Below are positions 27,521 to 35,360 of a DNA stretch of 46,479 nucleotides, one piece after another. Both the position numbers and the translations under genes were made by a program. The notes beneath the pieces were generated by a model. It was not told the DNA's origin. It did no database searches and was given only the letters and a program-made list of their open reading frames with translations. The DNA is from JBBIRM01 sp037441765 (GTDB lineage Bacteria > Desulfobacterota > BSN033 > UBA1163). The stretch lies in assembly GCA_037441765.1 (NCBI GenBank), contig JBBIRM010000008.1:1-46479 (forward strand), written 5' to 3'. The first letter of the stretch is position 1. Every line of letters begins with the position of its first letter.

Positions 27521-27587
27521 CTCATACCAACAGATCTCATTTATTTAAATTTTTCAGAAATCTCTTTTCAGAGTATCGACAAAAGTC

Positions 27588-27618
27588 TTGACAATTTTCA
27601 AAATTAAAGTAATATATA
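27588..27618 (+). promoter_or_regulatory. Promoter of the iclR/tct operon
   Basis: TTGACA (27588-27593) followed by an overlapping AT-rich -10 (AATATA with a 17-nt spacer or TATATA at 27613-27618 with 19). Transcription would begin about 35 nt before the regulator's ATG. Confidence 0.55.
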
Positions 27619-27624
27619 AAATAT

Positions 27625-27650
27625 TGAAACATCATTCCACATTATGAAAC
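27625..27650 (+). promoter_or_regulatory. Paired TGAAAC half-sites, candidate IclR/KdgR-type operator
   Basis: TGAAAC occurs at 27625-27630 and 27645-27650, exactly 20 bp apart, between the predicted promoter and the regulator's start. KdgR, an IclR-family regulator of KDG catabolism, recognises TGAAAC-type half-sites, though as an inverted pair; here they are direct. Suggestive of autoregulation only. Confidence 0.35.
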
Positions 27651-27657
27651 GTATTTA

Positions 27658-28467
27658 ATGATCCCTTTGGAAAGGTCAAAACCTACTAAACTTGTACAGA
27701 CCATTGAAAGGTCGGCTGCTATCCTTGATGTTTTAGGTCAAAGTCCTCAGGGGATTAGTCTTCGAGATTTATCAGCCAAAATTAACCTACCGAAAGGAAC
27801 GACCCATCGTCTACTTTCCTCCCTTTCTTATTATGGTTATGTCCGCCAGGATATTAAGACCAAGAACTATTTCTTAGGCTTTAAGCTTGTTGACCTTGGG
27901 AACCTCCTCCTTAACCAACTTGACCTTCGAAGAGAGGCAGAACCCTTCCTCAGGGAACTTGCCGAGAAGACGAAGGAGACTGTTCATCTTGTTATTCTCG
28001 ACCAGAACGAGATCGTTTACATCGATAAGGTTGAAACAAACCATAATCCCAGTGGCCTGAGGATGGCCTCGAGGGTGGGGCTAAGGAATCCACCACATAG
28101 TTGTGCGGTGGGAAAGGTCCTTTTGGCAGACCTTTCTGAAGAAGCCCTAAATCTTTTTTTAAAAAAGGGGAACCTCGTAAAAAGAACTGAAAATACCATC
28201 ACTGATCCAACCCGATTGAAGGACCATCTGAATATTGTAAAAAGACAGGGATATGCAATCGACGACGAGGAAAACGAGAAAGGGATCCGATGTGTAGCCG
28301 CTCCCATCCGTGATGGAACAGGTAGGGCAGTGGCTGCCGTGAGTATTTCAGGTCCTGCCTTCAAAGTGACCAAAAGGGCAATCCAAGATACCCTTAAAAG
28401 AGAGGTGATGAATACCGCTCTTCAAATCTCCCAACGATTAGGCTTTCGTGGAAGGAGGCATCTTTGA
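27658..28467 (+). CDS. IclR-family transcriptional regulator
   Basis: Winged-helix N-terminus (AILDVLGQSPQGISLRDLSA, then LPKGTTHRLLSSL as recognition helix, residues about 40-52) followed by the IclR effector domain (ETVHLVILDQNEIVYIDKVE, HSCAVGKVLLADL, GYAIDDEENEKGIRCVAAPI, AVAAVSISGP). 269 residues, family-typical. The start is ATG 27658 without a visible ribosome site. Its stop overlaps the tctB start, so it is transcribed with the transporter and is the likely local regulator of the catabolic island. Effector unknown; a KDG-like intermediate would fit the downstream enzymes. Confidence 0.93.
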   Translation: MIPLERSKPTKLVQTIERSAAILDVLGQSPQGISLRDLSAKINLPKGTTHRLLSSLSYYGYVRQDIKTKNYFLGFKLVDLGNLLLNQLDLRREAEPFLRELAEKTKETVHLVILDQNEIVYIDKVETNHNPSGLRMASRVGLRNPPHSCAVGKVLLADLSEEALNLFLKKGNLVKRTENTITDPTRLKDHLNIVKRQGYAIDDEENEKGIRCVAAPIRDGTGRAVAAVSISGPAFKVTKRAIQDTLKREVMNTALQISQRLGFRGRRHL

Positions 28468-28928
28468 AAAGAGATGAATTTTTAGGAGGGGGCGTGCTGT
28501 TTATCTTTGGGTGTTTGACCTTCCTCATTTCTTTAAAAATGCCCATTGGAACATTTCGAATGCCTGGGACAGGAATGTTCCCTTTAATTTTAGGAATCCT
28601 ACTGATGGTTCTGTCAGGTTTCTTTATCTTGAAACTTTTTTATCAGAATAAAAAGACTGCCTTCGGGAAAAATTTTCCATCTTTAACACAATTATTTCCA
28701 ATCAAACTTATACTTTTTTTTGGAACAATGGTTTTGGCTACCGCCTTCTTAAACCAATTGGGATATCCACTTACTTCTTTTCTATTAATGATTGCACTTT
28801 TAAAGACTCTCGGAACAAAAAATTGGGGTTTCATCCTACTTCTATCTTTTGTCACAGCAGTAGTCTCGTATTTCCTATTTGTCCAATGGTTGAAAATCCC
28901 TCTTCCAAAAGGCTGGATAGGATTATAA
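28464..28928 (+). CDS. tctB: Tripartite tricarboxylate transporter small membrane subunit TctB
   Basis: Small polytopic subunit of TTT-family secondary transporters. The 154-residue product has four hydrophobic segments (about 8-28, 38-58, 77-97 and 118-140) and begins with the TctB-like FLGGGVLFIFGCLTFLIS; GTGMFPLILGILLM is a common family motif. The start is TTG 28464, supported by AAGGAGG 5 nt upstream; no in-frame ATG occurs before the first helix. The TTGA overlaps the regulator's stop. Its order ahead of tctA and the binding protein supports the call, since sequence conservation in TctB is low. Confidence 0.88.
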   Translation: MKRDEFLGGGVLFIFGCLTFLISLKMPIGTFRMPGTGMFPLILGILLMVLSGFFILKLFYQNKKTAFGKNFPSLTQLFPIKLILFFGTMVLATAFLNQLGYPLTSFLLMIALLKTLGTKNWGFILLLSFVTAVVSYFLFVQWLKIPLPKGWIGL

Positions 28929-28945
28929 TTATTCACCCTTCCCTT

Positions 28946-28968
28946 CTTCCCTTTGGGGCAAAGGGAAG
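28946..28968 (+). repeat. Perfect 10-bp stem-loop between tctB and tctA
   Basis: CTTCCCTTTG (28946-28955), loop GGG, CAAAGGGAAG (28959-28968). No T-run follows, so it is not a classical terminator. Such intercistronic hairpins often stabilise or process mRNA and set unequal subunit levels. Confidence 0.6.
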
Positions 28969-29055
28969 TAAAACTTGAGGTTAAAGTAAAAAATAAATAA
29001 TTCTTGGTTATAGCGATCGTCCATTGTTCAAACTTTATGTCTTGAGATAAATGAG

Positions 29056-30573
29056 ATGCTTGAATCCCTTCAAAATCTGGTAAATGGGTTTGGAATTGCC
29101 ACCACAATCCATAACCTTTTTTACTGCTTAATAGGAGCAATAGTAGGTACATTAATTGGAGTCCTCCCAGGAATAGGTCCAATTGCTGGAATTGCCCTTC
29201 TTATTCCTGCAACCTTCGGGCTTAATCCTACCTCGGCCATAATCATGCTTGCCGGCATCTACTATGGGGCAATGTACGGAGGTTCCACCACATCCATTCT
29301 TCTCAATGTTCCAGGGGAAACAGCCTCTGTGATCACCTGTATTGATGGTTATCAGATGGCTCAGAAAGGAAGGGCTGGTCCTGCCCTGGCTATTTGCGCT
29401 ATAGGATCTTTTATCGCGGGTACTATTGGTATTTTTGGATTGGTATTTCTGGCTCCTCCTTTAGCCCAAGCTGCATTGGCTTTTGGTCCCCCAGAATATT
29501 TTTCTTTGATGATTTTTGGATTTATTGTCTTAAGTAATGTTACCGGAACCTCATTGCTTAAAGCCTTGATGATGGCTACCGTCGGTTTAATCATCGGAAC
29601 AATTGGTTTGGATCCGGTAACAGGTGATGCTCGATTCACCTTCGGTTCTGTCTCCCTTTTGGGTGGGATTGAATTTGTGGCCGTTGCCATTGGACTTTTT
29701 GGAATTGGTGAAGTCCTTATGAACGTCCATCAACCACCCGAGCTACTCGATCAGAAGGCCATTGTTCCACGATTCCGGGATCTCTATCCATCATTCCAAG
29801 ATCTAAAAAGATCGATTGGAGCAATTCTAAGGGGAACAGGAATTGGATTTGGGATAGGTTTGGTCCCTGGACCTGCACCTGTGATTGCAACTTACTCCTC
29901 ATATATGATTGAAAGAAAAATCTCCAAACATCCTGAAGAATTTGGGAAAGGAGCAATCGAGGGAGTAGCAGGACCGGAATCAGCGAATAACTCATCCTGC
30001 CAATCAGCCTTTATTCCTCTTTTCGTTCTCGGTATCCCTTTTGGCCCAGTCACCGCCATTATCCTCGGTGCCCTTCTCATCCATGGTGTTTCCCCGGGTC
30101 CCTTACTCATCAGTCAACATCCCGAACTTTTCTGGGGGGTTATTGCCAGCATGTATATTGGAAATTTCATTCTATTACTTCTCAACCTTCCCTTTGTTCC
30201 TTTCTTCGCCAATATTCTCCGAATTCCCAAAAGGATTCTTTTACCCTTAATAATTCTCTTCTGTATTACTGGAATGTATACGGTCAATAATTCCATTTTT
30301 GACATCTGGATGATGCTCCTTTTTGGAGCGACCGGATTTTTAATGAGGAAATGGGCTTATGAAGGTGCTCCTTTACTCTTGGCCCTGGTTCTTGGGCCAA
30401 AAATGGAAGTTGCTTTCCGACAATCTTTGATGATCTCTCATGGTGATTTTGGAGTTTTTATTAACCGTCCCATTTCTATGGCCTTCTTAATTGCGGCAGT
30501 TGTTTTCCTTACGGTTCCAATCATCCGGGTGATCATTAAAAAAAGAAAGGGGGGATTTAGAATTCGAAATTAA
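29056..30573 (+). CDS. tctA: Tripartite tricarboxylate transporter large permease TctA
   Basis: Large integral membrane subunit of a TTT transporter, about 12 membrane helices. It carries GTLIGVLPGIGPIAGIALLI (PGxGP-type signature), ILLNVPGETASVITCIDGY, MAQKGRAGPAL and, in the second half, GLVPGPAPVIATYSSY and GPESANNSSCQSAFIPLFVLG; the two repeated PGxGP-like loops are typical. 505 residues is the family length. ATG 29056 has only a weak ribosome site. The last codons (FRIRN) are encoded in an AT-rich repetitive stretch that continues into the spacer. Substrate is not fixed by sequence; family members carry citrate, tartrate, aromatic or sugar acids. Confidence 0.95.
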   Translation: MLESLQNLVNGFGIATTIHNLFYCLIGAIVGTLIGVLPGIGPIAGIALLIPATFGLNPTSAIIMLAGIYYGAMYGGSTTSILLNVPGETASVITCIDGYQMAQKGRAGPALAICAIGSFIAGTIGIFGLVFLAPPLAQAALAFGPPEYFSLMIFGFIVLSNVTGTSLLKALMMATVGLIIGTIGLDPVTGDARFTFGSVSLLGGIEFVAVAIGLFGIGEVLMNVHQPPELLDQKAIVPRFRDLYPSFQDLKRSIGAILRGTGIGFGIGLVPGPAPVIATYSSYMIERKISKHPEEFGKGAIEGVAGPESANNSSCQSAFIPLFVLGIPFGPVTAIILGALLIHGVSPGPLLISQHPELFWGVIASMYIGNFILLLLNLPFVPFFANILRIPKRILLPLIILFCITGMYTVNNSIFDIWMMLLFGATGFLMRKWAYEGAPLLLALVLGPKMEVAFRQSLMISHGDFGVFINRPISMAFLIAAVVFLTVPIIRVIIKKRKGGFRIRN

Positions 30574-30610
30574 AAATTCAATATTCAAAATTTAAGATTA
30601 AAAATTCGAA
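30562..30610. repeat. AT-rich degenerate repeat at the tctA-tctC junction
   Basis: ATTCGAA occurs at 30562-30568 and again at 30604-30610, enclosing several ATTAAAAATTC/AATATTC words. It covers the tctA stop codon and leads into the tctC ribosome site. No encoded feature or strong hairpin is evident. Confidence 0.4.
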
Positions 30611-30624
30611 AGGAGGTAGTGATA

Positions 30625-31575
30625 ATGTATAGGAAAGTAATTATCGGATTATTTTTAAGTTTAATCCTTTTATTTAGTTTGCCCATCAGTGCAGCTGAGT
30701 TTCCGACCAAAGAGGTGCAGATCATTATACCCTACGCAGCAGGAGGGGCAACAGACCTTATCTTTAGAGCCCTTGCTGCAACGACAGGGAAATATCTCGG
30801 GAAGGCTGTAATTGTTGTCAACCGGCCAGGGGGTGGGGGAACTGTTGGAGTTACAGAAGTCTCCCAAGCCAAACCAGATGGCTATACCCTGCTTTCTGCA
30901 ATTACACCCCTTACCATCCTTCCACATCAGGTTAAGACCACATTCACCTACAAAAGTTTTGAACCTATTATCAATGTGGTGAAAGATCCGGGTATGTTTT
31001 TAGTGAGATCGGATAGCCCGTGGAAAAGTCTCAGTGAATTTTTAGATTATGCTAAAAAGAACCCAGAGATGATCACTGTTGGAAATTCAGGTGCAGGCGG
31101 AGGAGTTCATCTTATTGCCCTTGCGTTCGAAAAGACAGCCGGAGTTAAATTTAACCACATACCATTTGCAGGTGGGGGACCATCTGTCACCGCCCTTCTT
31201 GGAGGCCATATTAATGCTGTCTCAGTTTCTCCCCCTGAAGGGATCGAGCATGTGAAGGCAGGGAAGTTGAAGATTATCGCCCTCTTTGCAGAAAAGCGAT
31301 TCGAACTATTCCCTGATGTTCCTACCGTTAAGGAACAAGGGATCGATTTCACCATGGGGCAATGGCGGGGATTAGCCGCACCCAAAGGCACTCCACCTGA
31401 TGTCATTAAAAAACTTCACGATGCCTTCAAAAAAGGAATGGAGGATCCTATCTTTATAAAGAATGCAAAGGATATGGTTGTAAATCTTTCATACCTTGGT
31501 CCAGAGGATTTTGGAAAATTAATGGCTCAAGATCATGAATTTTATGGAAAATTGGTAAAAGAAATTAAAAAATAA
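30625..31575 (+). CDS. tctC: Tripartite tricarboxylate transporter substrate-binding protein TctC
   Basis: Periplasmic binding protein of the Bug/TctC family. A Sec signal peptide ends near ISA|AEFP (about residue 23), followed by FPTKEVQIIIPYAAGGATDL, the family ligand-anchoring region, then NRPGGGGTVGVTEVSQAKPDGYTLL (seen in two blocks), VGNSGAGGGVHL and GLAAPKGTPPDVI. 316 residues. ATG 30625 is chosen because AAGGAGG lies 8 nt upstream; a GTG two codons earlier is too close to that site. With TctA and TctB it makes a complete TTT uptake system. Confidence 0.95.
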   Translation: MYRKVIIGLFLSLILLFSLPISAAEFPTKEVQIIIPYAAGGATDLIFRALAATTGKYLGKAVIVVNRPGGGGTVGVTEVSQAKPDGYTLLSAITPLTILPHQVKTTFTYKSFEPIINVVKDPGMFLVRSDSPWKSLSEFLDYAKKNPEMITVGNSGAGGGVHLIALAFEKTAGVKFNHIPFAGGGPSVTALLGGHINAVSVSPPEGIEHVKAGKLKIIALFAEKRFELFPDVPTVKEQGIDFTMGQWRGLAAPKGTPPDVIKKLHDAFKKGMEDPIFIKNAKDMVVNLSYLGPEDFGKLMAQDHEFYGKLVKEIKK

Positions 31576-31614
31576 ATTTTTTCTTAAAAATCTTTTTTAC
31601 ATCATTGCGAAAAA

Positions 31615-31644
31615 CCCCCTTGCACTGCAATAGTGTTAAGGGGG
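31615..31644 (+). repeat. Stem-loop between tctC and dctP
   Basis: CCCCCTT (31615-31621) pairs with AAGGGGG (31638-31644), and an inner CACT pairs with AGTG with one bulge. On the plus strand it is preceded by A-run and followed by AAAAG, so it terminates poorly in that direction; on the minus strand a T-run follows. Probably an mRNA-stability hairpin. Confidence 0.5.
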
Positions 31645-31677
31645 AAAAGAAACGAGCTCATAGAAAGGAGGATAAAA

Positions 31678-32679
31678 ATGATGAGAGGGATAAAATTAGG
31701 CTTCATTCTCTTGACAGTTGCTTTAATCTGTTTCCTTTTTGCCTGTGCAGAGATGGGTCCTGCGGTAAAGCCTACTGAACCGGCGAAGAAGACGACCATC
31801 CGTATTGCAAGCCCGTTTAAAGGGGGCATTGTTGTGGAGGCGGCTGAGAAGTTCAAGGAACTTGTTGAAAAGGGAAGCGGAGGACGAATTGAGGTAATGA
31901 TTGATGCCGGAACCAAAAGCGAAGCCGATATCGCCAAGATGAATAGGAATGGAGAAATTGAAATGCAGTCGAACGGAACCCAATTTCTGGAATTTTACGC
32001 CCCTCCGTATTACTTTTTCACCGGTCCTTATGTCATGAAAGATTTTGATCATTACATGCGTGCCTGGAACGGTAAGCTCGGCCAACAAGCCCGGGCCCAA
32101 CTTGAGAAGAATGACCTCAAATACTTAGCCACCATTTACCGTGGTCTCAGACAGACGACAGCGAAAAAACCGCTTTATACACCTGCTGATGTCTATAAAC
32201 TGAAACTGCGACTTCCTCCAATTCCAAGCTGGATGGCTGTATGGAAGGCGATCGGTGCTGATCCTGTTGGTGTTCCTTTACCAGAACTTTACAATTCCCT
32301 AAAGACTGGAAAGGCCGAGGCATCTGAAGGGGACCTTCCTCAGATTCAATCATTTAAACTTTACCAGGTCCAAAGCCATTTGATAATTACCAATCACCTT
32401 GTTCAGACCGCAGGGATCCTGATCCATAAGCCTTTCTTCGATAAACTCTCCAAGGCAGACCAGGATTTAATTGTCAAGGCAGGTAAGGAGACAGAGGAAT
32501 GGGCAAACAACAAGATTAAAACCGGTGAAGCGGCAATCTTAGTAGATCTCCAAAGAAAGGGCATGCAGGTCGTCATTCCAGATGCAAACTCCTTTAGAGA
32601 AAAGGCCAAACCTGCTGTTGAAGAACTTTTTAAGACCCAATGGACTGTGACAACTTGGGCAGAGGTTTTGGCTCAATAA
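31678..32679 (+). CDS. TRAP-type (DctP-family) substrate-binding lipoprotein, orphan
   Basis: Extracytoplasmic binding protein of the DctP family. The N-terminus has a lipoprotein signal ending in LFAC with Cys23, so it is probably membrane-anchored rather than free. Family features are the TTIRIASPFKGG start, FKELVEKGSGGRIEVMI, the KLKLRLPPIPSW segment with the conserved carboxylate-binding Arg, and PLPELYNSLKTGKAEASEGD. 333 residues from ATG 31678, which has AAAGGAGG before it. No DctQ or DctM gene is present in the window; instead it follows a complete TTT system. It may feed another locus or act as a sensor. Confidence 0.92.
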   Translation: MMRGIKLGFILLTVALICFLFACAEMGPAVKPTEPAKKTTIRIASPFKGGIVVEAAEKFKELVEKGSGGRIEVMIDAGTKSEADIAKMNRNGEIEMQSNGTQFLEFYAPPYYFFTGPYVMKDFDHYMRAWNGKLGQQARAQLEKNDLKYLATIYRGLRQTTAKKPLYTPADVYKLKLRLPPIPSWMAVWKAIGADPVGVPLPELYNSLKTGKAEASEGDLPQIQSFKLYQVQSHLIITNHLVQTAGILIHKPFFDKLSKADQDLIVKAGKETEEWANNKIKTGEAAILVDLQRKGMQVVIPDANSFREKAKPAVEELFKTQWTVTTWAEVLAQ

Positions 32680-32736
32680 CATCCTGCAAACGGAATGATG
32701 GGACGTTGGGACATTGCAATACTGAGAAAAGTAAAC

Positions 32737-32769
32737 CTCCGTTAGAAAATCTTCTTCTTTCTAACGGAG
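32737..32769 (+). repeat. Perfect 12-bp inverted repeat between dctP and the M24-like gene
   Basis: CTCCGTTAGAAA (32737-32748) and TTTCTAACGGAG (32758-32769) are exact reverse complements around a 9-nt loop. No T-run follows. It lies about 100 nt before the next start and could be an mRNA hairpin or an operator. Confidence 0.6.
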
Positions 32770-32871
32770 TAAAGATCACAGAACGGAAGGATAAGAATTA
32801 TTCAATAATTTTGTCCTCCGACTTCCCAATGTTTCATCATTCCCTTATTCCAGATGCATTCAGGAGAGACG

Positions 32872-33978
32872 ATGGCACTAAAAAACGAAATCAAAGAGAA
32901 AGAAAGAAGGGTTAGAGACTTTCTTAAATTGAAAGGCTTGAAAGGTTTGCTTCTCAAACGTCAGGCCAATTTTTCATGGATGACTTGTGGTGGCCTCAAT
33001 CTGGTGGGAATTACAACGGAGATAGGAGCCACCACACTACTTATAACAGAAAACTCAAAATTTGTGATCTCAAACAATATCGAAGCCCCTCGAATGGTCG
33101 ATGAAGAGGGGCTCGAAAAACAGGGCTTTATTGTAAAAACCTTCCCCTGGCATGAAGACCAAGAAGTCTCTATTGTAAAGGAGATTGTCGGGGAAGGACC
33201 GTTGGGGAGTGACATCCCATTTCCCGGGGCAATTGTCTTTACAGAGGAAATTGCAAGTCTTCGATATTCCTTAACCCCAGAGGAAATAAAACGATATCGT
33301 TGGTTAGGCAAAAGGGTTTCCCTTGCCTTAGAAAAAACCATGATTAAAACGAAAAAGGGGGAAAAAGAATCCGCAGTTGTTGGGAGGCTCTGTAAGGAAC
33401 TATGGAAGGATAGAATCGATCCAATTACATTAATGTCCGCTGCAGATGAGCGGGTTTTTAACTTTCGCCACCCGATCCCCACTGAGAAAAGGATTGAAAA
33501 ATACCTGATGGTTTCTGTAAACGCAAGAAAATGGGGGCTGATCGTATCCCTCACCCGGTTTATTCACTTTGGCAAAACCCCTGAAAAATTGAGGGAAAAG
33601 TATGAAGCCAATGTCTTTATAGATTGCACCATGATGGCTCATACTCGCCCTGGTGCTCCGGCCAGAGAAGTTCTACAAAAGGCAATTGAGGCATATCGAG
33701 AAAAAGGATTCCCAGTAGACTGGAAACTTCATCATCAGGGAGGATCGATCGGATATACCGGAAGAGATTACAGGGTTAACTTCAAAACCCCAGACATTAT
33801 CCAGGAGAATCAACCATTTACCTGGAATCCATCAATTACAGGGACTAAATCAGAGGACACAATCCTTGCAACCCCAAAAGGTCCAGAAATGATCACTTAT
33901 CCGATCCTCTACCCAACTCTTTCAATAAATGTGGCTGGCATTTCATTTACCCGGCCGGACATACTGGAGAAGGAATAA
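32872..33978 (+). CDS. M24/creatinase-fold protein with degenerate metal site
   Basis: Two-domain pita-bread protein related to Xaa-Pro aminopeptidase and creatinase. The N-terminal domain spans about 1-140 and the C-terminal catalytic-fold domain follows from TPEEIKRYRWLGKRVS. The five metal ligands of M24 peptidases (Asp, Asp, His, Glu, Glu) are mostly lost. In the segment aligned to the D-x-G...GYxSDxTR motif, Ser215 and Ser226 replace both Asp, and Asn319 in TWNPSI replaces the first Glu; only a His (HHQGG) and Glu328 (KSEDT) seem retained. So it is probably not a metallopeptidase and may be a creatinase-like metal-free hydrolase. ATG 32872 follows AGGAGAG; 368 residues. Confidence 0.82.
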   Translation: MALKNEIKEKERRVRDFLKLKGLKGLLLKRQANFSWMTCGGLNLVGITTEIGATTLLITENSKFVISNNIEAPRMVDEEGLEKQGFIVKTFPWHEDQEVSIVKEIVGEGPLGSDIPFPGAIVFTEEIASLRYSLTPEEIKRYRWLGKRVSLALEKTMIKTKKGEKESAVVGRLCKELWKDRIDPITLMSAADERVFNFRHPIPTEKRIEKYLMVSVNARKWGLIVSLTRFIHFGKTPEKLREKYEANVFIDCTMMAHTRPGAPAREVLQKAIEAYREKGFPVDWKLHHQGGSIGYTGRDYRVNFKTPDIIQENQPFTWNPSITGTKSEDTILATPKGPEMITYPILYPTLSINVAGISFTRPDILEKE

Positions 33979-33982
33979 GTGG

Positions 33983-34004
33983 ATAATTCAGGGTTATGAA
34001 TTAT
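33983..34004 (+). repeat. ATAATTCA / TGAATTAT inverted repeat after the M24-like gene
   Basis: Perfect 8-bp arms around GGGTTA, 5 nt after the stop codon. AT-rich and without a T-run, so a weak hairpin at best; an attenuation or operator role is possible. Confidence 0.35.
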
Positions 34005-34164
34005 GCACGGTGCCCTATGATTCTTCCGACTAATAGAGGGGTTCTAATTTTTAAAAAGGCGATATTCCCTGTTATTTTATTCGCTTGAGAAAGTTGTGGC
34101 ATTATAGGAATTAAATAGTCCTAACGTACTTTCTCCAAAAATATTTGTATGAGGAGGTTTCTTA

Positions 34165-35340
34165 ATGGAAAAGATTAACCTTGGAATGGTGGGAGCTCGT
34201 TTCGCTGCAGATCTTCATGTCCGGGCCTATGAAAAACTCCGAGGAGTGAAACTTGAAATTTTAGCCGTCTGTTCAAAAAATCGTGAAAGCGCAGAGGCCT
34301 TTTCAAAAAGGTTTAATATTCCCTATGTTTATACGGATTACCGTCAAATGCTCGAACGAAAAGATATTCATGTGGTAGACCTTTGTATGTCCACTGACCT
34401 GCACCATATCATGGCCATTAAAGCCGCTGAGGCAGGAAAACATGTGATCTGCGAGAAACCACTTACAGGTTACTTTGGGCAAGGAGAAACCCCTCGCCAG
34501 AGGATGATGGAGGAGGCCTTAAAAAATGCATCCGCTGTCTTAAATGCGTTTGAAAAAGCGAAAGTCAAATTCTGCTATGCTGAAAACTTTGTCTATGCTC
34601 CGCCAGTCAAAAAATTGAAGAATTTAATGAAGGCTTGCCAGGGAACGATTCTCGATATTCGTGCAGAGGAGAGTCATTCCGGATCTCATGCAGTTTACTC
34701 TCGCCAGTGGAAAACCTCTGGAGGAGGGTCTCTGATGCGATTGGGCTCTCATCCCATTGGAGCAGTCCTTCATTTGAAGCATTACGAGGGGGTGACGAAG
34801 TTTGGCCGTCCCATACATGCCAAATCTGTCATTGGGGACATTGGTCATTTGACAAAGATGGAGGCCTTCCGTAAGGAGGCCAAGAAATGGATGGTTGACT
34901 CCTGGGTGGATGTTGAAGACTGGTCAGCAGTCCTGATCACCTTTGAGGATGGTTCCAAGGCAACCGTCCACTCCACGGATGTCAGTCTGGGAGGGGTGAA
35001 GAATCTAATAAGTGTTTACCTCTCTAACGCAGTCGCTCAAATCAATATTAACCCGAACAACAGCCTGATGGTTTACTCTCCTGAAGGAGATGTTTTTGGC
35101 TCGGAATATATCACAGAAAAGGTTGAAACCAAAGCAGGATGGCAGTTTCCGAGCCCGGATGAGGACTGGATGAGAGGCTATCCCCAGGAGTTAGAAGATT
35201 TCATCAGTGCTATTATTGAAGACCGATCTCCGATTTCGGGTCTTGACCTGGCCTATGAAACAGTCGAAGTCATCTATGCAGCCTATCTCTCAGCAGAAAC
35301 TGGTAAAAGGGTGGATCTAAAAAAAGAAGGGTCAAGTTGA
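34165..35340 (+). CDS. Gfo/Idh/MocA-family NAD(P)-dependent oxidoreductase
   Basis: Sugar or polyol dehydrogenase of the Gfo/Idh/MocA superfamily. Rossmann start INLGMVGARFAADLHVRAY; the conserved EKP motif is HVICEKPLTGYFG (catalytic Lys); the C-terminal alpha/beta domain includes GGGSLMRLGSHPIGAVLHLK, where the conserved His follows the family's G-x-x-x-D/S-x-H pattern. 391 residues, slightly long. GAGGAGG precedes ATG 34165 well. The 186-nt gap before it has a weak hairpin (33983-34004). It overlaps the upstream frame of the KDG kinase, so the two are co-transcribed. Exact substrate unknown. Confidence 0.9.
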   Translation: MEKINLGMVGARFAADLHVRAYEKLRGVKLEILAVCSKNRESAEAFSKRFNIPYVYTDYRQMLERKDIHVVDLCMSTDLHHIMAIKAAEAGKHVICEKPLTGYFGQGETPRQRMMEEALKNASAVLNAFEKAKVKFCYAENFVYAPPVKKLKNLMKACQGTILDIRAEESHSGSHAVYSRQWKTSGGGSLMRLGSHPIGAVLHLKHYEGVTKFGRPIHAKSVIGDIGHLTKMEAFRKEAKKWMVDSWVDVEDWSAVLITFEDGSKATVHSTDVSLGGVKNLISVYLSNAVAQININPNNSLMVYSPEGDVFGSEYITEKVETKAGWQFPSPDEDWMRGYPQELEDFISAIIEDRSPISGLDLAYETVEVIYAAYLSAETGKRVDLKKEGSS

Positions 35341-35360
35341 AAATCAAAGGGAGGATCATT

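Noticed and set aside
31615..31644. Rho-independent terminator for tctC
   Set aside because: On the plus strand the stem is followed by AAAAG rather than T-residues, and the operon clearly continues.
32640..32915. Plus-strand 91-codon frame bridging dctP and the M24-like gene
   Set aside because: It overlaps both genes, has no ribosome site, includes the 12-bp inverted repeat and resembles no protein family.
32872..33978. Straightforward Xaa-Pro aminopeptidase annotation
   Set aside because: Both Asp ligands and one Glu ligand of the metal centre are replaced.
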